Assembly: GCF_024509555.1 (NCBI RefSeq)
Contig: NZ_JAMWEL010000009.1
Span: 1 to 64,000, forward strand
Reading direction: 5' to 3'
Length of the DNA stretch: 64,000 bases
From: Streptococcus suis
Lineage (GTDB): Bacteria; Bacillota; Bacilli; Lactobacillales; Streptococcaceae
Each line of letters opens with the position of its first letter. Positions within the stretch are counted from its first letter, which is position 1. Made by a program: the position numbers and the translations under genes. This document shows positions 61,744 through 64,000 of this stretch, piece by piece. The notes below the pieces were generated by a model, which worked only from the letters and a program-made list of their open reading frames with translations, was not told the origin of the DNA and did not search any database.

Positions 61744-64000
61744 TTAAAACAAATCATCAAAGAGACTCAACTGGTTATCCTCAGGCATTTTGCCCAGAAT
61801 ACCCATCTCATCCATTTTTTCGACAAGGGTGCTGGACAGACCACCACGTTTGCGGAGTTCTGTCTTGGAGAGGAATTCTCCTTCAGCACGCGCCGTTACA
61901 AGCTGCTTAGCAACGTTTTCTCCCAGACCATCCATAGCGACAAATGGTGGGATGAGGGTATCGTCTTCAATCAAGAAGTCGGTCGCATGGGACTTGTAGA
62001 GGTCCAACTTGCCGAACTTGAAGCCACGTTCCAGCATCTCATTAACCAATTCAAGTGTGGTATAGAGATCCTGCTCAACGTTTGACGCTTCATTGTTTTT
62101 CTTCTTGAGGGCAATCTCTTCCATCTTGGTCTTGACTCGTTCCAAGCCACCGGACATGGTTGCTAAATCAAAGGCCTTGGCACGAATAGAGAAGTAAGCA
62201 CAATAGTAGTAGATTGGATAATGAACCTTGAAATAAGCAACCCGCAAGGCCATCATAACGTAGGCAGCCGCGTGGGCTTTGGGGAACATGTACTTGATTT
62301 TTCCACAGGATTCGATGTACCAGTCTGGCACCTTGTTATCCTTCATGGCTTGGATATAACCATTTCGTTCTTCCTCGGAAATCTTGAGCCACATCCCTTT
62401 CCGCACCCGTTCCATGATATTAAAGGCCATCTTAGGCGGTAAACCTGCGTGCATGAGATAAACCATGATGTCATCCCGACAACCGATAACGGTAGATAGG
62501 TCGGCAATTCCCGCCTTAATCAAATCCTGGGCATTGCCCAACCAAACGTCTGTACCGTGGGATAGACCAGACAGCTGTAATAGTTCTGCAAAGGTGGTCG
62601 GTTTGGTTTCCTCCACCATCCCCCGTACAAAGTTGGTTCCGAATTCAGGAATGCCCAGCATACCTGTCGGTGTCCCGATCTGCTCTGGAGTAACTCCCAA
62701 AATTTCCGTACCAGAAAAGAGGGCCATTACTCCCTTGTCATCAGCAGGAATGGTCTGCGGATCAATGCCTGACAAATCCTGCAACTTGCGAACCATAGTC
62801 GGATCATCGTGACCCAGAACATCGAGTTTCAGGACGTTCTCATCAATATCGTGGAAGTTAAAGTGGGTGGTCTGCCAGTTGGCCGTCACATCATCGGCAG
62901 GATACTGGACAGGCGTAAAATCATAAACATCCATGTAGTCAGGGAATACGATAATTCCCCCTGGGTGTTGACCAGTCGTCCGTTTGACACCAGCCGCACC
63001 AGCAGCCAAGCGTTCCACTTCCACATCACGGTAGAATTTGCCATAATCTCGCTCATAGCCTCGGACGAAACCATAGGCAGTCTTGGCCGCTACCGTTCCT
63101 ACCGTTCCTGCACGGAAGGCATTTTCTTCACCGAAAATATCCCGAACATCCAAATGGGCAGACGGTTGGTCATCCCCTGAGAAGTTCAAGTCAATATCGG
63201 GAACCTTGTCACCATCGAAACCAAGGAAGGTCTCGAAAGGAATGTCCTGACCATCTTTTTTATACTTGGTGCCACATTCTTCACAGTCCTTATCTGGCAG
63301 GTCAAAACCTGAACCATAGGAACCGTCTGTGATAAATTCACTGTGTTGGCAATTTGGACAAACATAGTGAGGAGGCATAGGATTTACTTCTGTAATCCCA
63401 ATCATAGTGGCAACGAAACTGGAGCCGACAGACCCCCGTGAACCCACCAGGTAGCCCCGCTCATTTGACCGTTGCACCAACATCTGCGAAGCCAGGTAAA
63501 TCACGGCGAAGCCATTACCCAGAATAGAAGTCAATTCCTTCTCAATCCGTAGATCAATAATATCTGGCAGCGGATTGCCATAAATCTCAAAGGCCTTTTG
63601 ATAGGTCAATTCCGCGACCGTTTCCTCGGCCTTTTCGATATAAGGCGTATAGAGGTCGGTCTTAACCACCTGAACATCTTCAAATCGCTCCACCATAGCA
63701 TTTGGATTAGTAATAACAATCTCACGGGCTAGACTTTCGCCCAAGAATGCAAACTCGTCCAACATCTCGCTGGTCGTTCTAAAGTGGGCTTTTGGCAGTG
63801 GTGCTGGCTGGGCATTCTCACCATTTCCAATGGTCCAGTTAATCGGTGCCCCTTGACCTAAAGCACGGACAATGATTTCCCGATAGATTTCCTCTTCTGG
63901 GTCAATGTAGTGGACATTTCCAGTCGCTAGAACAGGCAGACCTGCCCTACGTCCTACCTCAATCAATTGCTTGATAGTTTCTTCAATCTCTGCCATGTCC
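61744..64000 (-). CDS. polC: DNA polymerase III alpha subunit, PolC type (C-terminal part)
   Basis: About 750 C-terminal residues are visible; the start is beyond the right edge. The region includes the end of the PHP domain, the zinc-binding module ([10 protein letters not shown] ... CEECGTKYK), catalytic aspartates in [13 protein letters not shown], and the conserved [20 protein letters not shown] and [10 protein letters not shown]. It ends [10 protein letters not shown], a beta-clamp-binding-like tail. PolC is the main replicative polymerase of low-GC Gram-positives. Confidence 0.97.
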   Translation of the reverse strand, partial: DMAEIEETIKQLIEVGRRAGLPVLATGNVHYIDPEEEIYREIIVRALGQGAPINWTIGNGENAQPAPLPKAHFRTTSEMLDEFAFLGESLAREIVITNPNAMVERFEDVQVVKTDLYTPYIEKAEETVAELTYQKAFEIYGNPLPDIIDLRIEKELTSILGNGFAVIYLASQMLVQRSNERGYLVGSRGSVGSSFVATMIGITEVNPMPPHYVCPNCQHSEFITDGSYGSGFDLPDKDCEECGTKYKKDGQDIPFETFLGFDGDKVPDIDLNFSGDDQPSAHLDVRDIFGEENAFRAGTVGTVAAKTAYGFVRGYERDYGKFYRDVEVERLAAGAAGVKRTTGQHPGGIIVFPDYMDVYDFTPVQYPADDVTANWQTTHFNFHDIDENVLKLDVLGHDDPTMVRKLQDLSGIDPQTIPADDKGVMALFSGTEILGVTPEQIGTPTGMLGIPEFGTNFVRGMVEETKPTTFAELLQLSGLSHGTDVWLGNAQDLIKAGIADLSTVIGCRDDIMVYLMHAGLPPKMAFNIMERVRKGMWLKISEEERNGYIQAMKDNKVPDWYIESCGKIKYMFPKAHAAAYVMMALRVAYFKVHYPIYYYCAYFSIRAKAFDLATMSGGLERVKTKMEEIALKKKNNEASNVEQDLYTTLELVNEMLERGFKFGKLDLYKSHATDFLIEDDTLIPPFVAMDGLGENVAKQLVTARAEGEFLSKTELRKRGGLSSTLVEKMDEMGILGKMPEDNQLSLFDDLF

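Overview
The window looks like low-GC Firmicute chromosome from a streptococcus, most probably Streptococcus suis. That is inferred from gene content (PolC, RecD2, MutS2-CvpA-ZapA, an Rgg-type regulator, an LPXTG surface protein with a SEC10/PgrA-like region, a trehalose PTS) and from BOX-like dispersed repeats. No rRNA or tRNA gene was seen. Most genes are on the minus strand.

1-9.5 kb is the accessory-looking part. An IS3-family end abuts a minus-strand operon that encodes, in transcription order, a PIN-domain protein, a Ser/Thr-kinase-like protein fused to a long MORN-repeat array, an interrupted continuation of that array, two von Willebrand A (vWA) proteins with intact metal-site motifs, and a PP2C phosphatase. 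vWA + PP2C + kinase is the TerY-P-type signalling triad; the MORN tail and the PIN partner make this version unusual. The MORN frame stays open for about 1,270 codons but carries three in-frame stops. A near-consensus cre site lies upstream of the operon. A divergent unknown gene follows, behind a MITE-like element.

9.5-17 kb holds an alanine/glycine symporter behind a glycine riboswitch, msrAB, trxA, a GNAT acetyltransferase gene broken by a BOX-like module, mutS2, cvpA and zapA. 17-22 kb is the trehalose locus: treR, divergent from treP-treC, with promoter, cre candidate and palindromic operator. 22-30 kb carries a LysM/M15-like secreted protein with an 18-bp repeat tract, an oxidoreductase, rnhC-lepB-recD2 and a lipoprotein.

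30-43 kb contains rpsO, a uracil permease with a PyrR-type leader, a five-gene operon (quinone oxidoreductase, MarR, OpuC-like ATPase, fused OpuC permease/binding protein, NTF2-like protein), divergent xanthine permease and xpt, rsuA, a GNAT gene, an MFS transporter and def. 43-48 kb has an ABC exporter next to an Rgg-like regulator. 48-54 kb has a YrdC-domain gene and leuABCD, preceded by a leader peptide with three consecutive leucine codons and an attenuator.

54-61 kb is again accessory: a solitary TIR-like protein related to the CAP12/Pycsar effector TIR domain; an LPXTG surface protein whose promoter has a run of ten G in the -35/-10 spacer, a classic phase-variation layout; a chimeric duplicate of a GlsB/YeaQ-type membrane gene; and a degenerate Fst/holin-like type I toxin cassette. 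pepS, a nitroreductase with a palindromic operator and the 3' part of polC close the window. The best candidates for undescribed biology are the kinase-MORN/vWA/PP2C/PIN operon, the G-tract surface-protein switch and the TIR-like gene.
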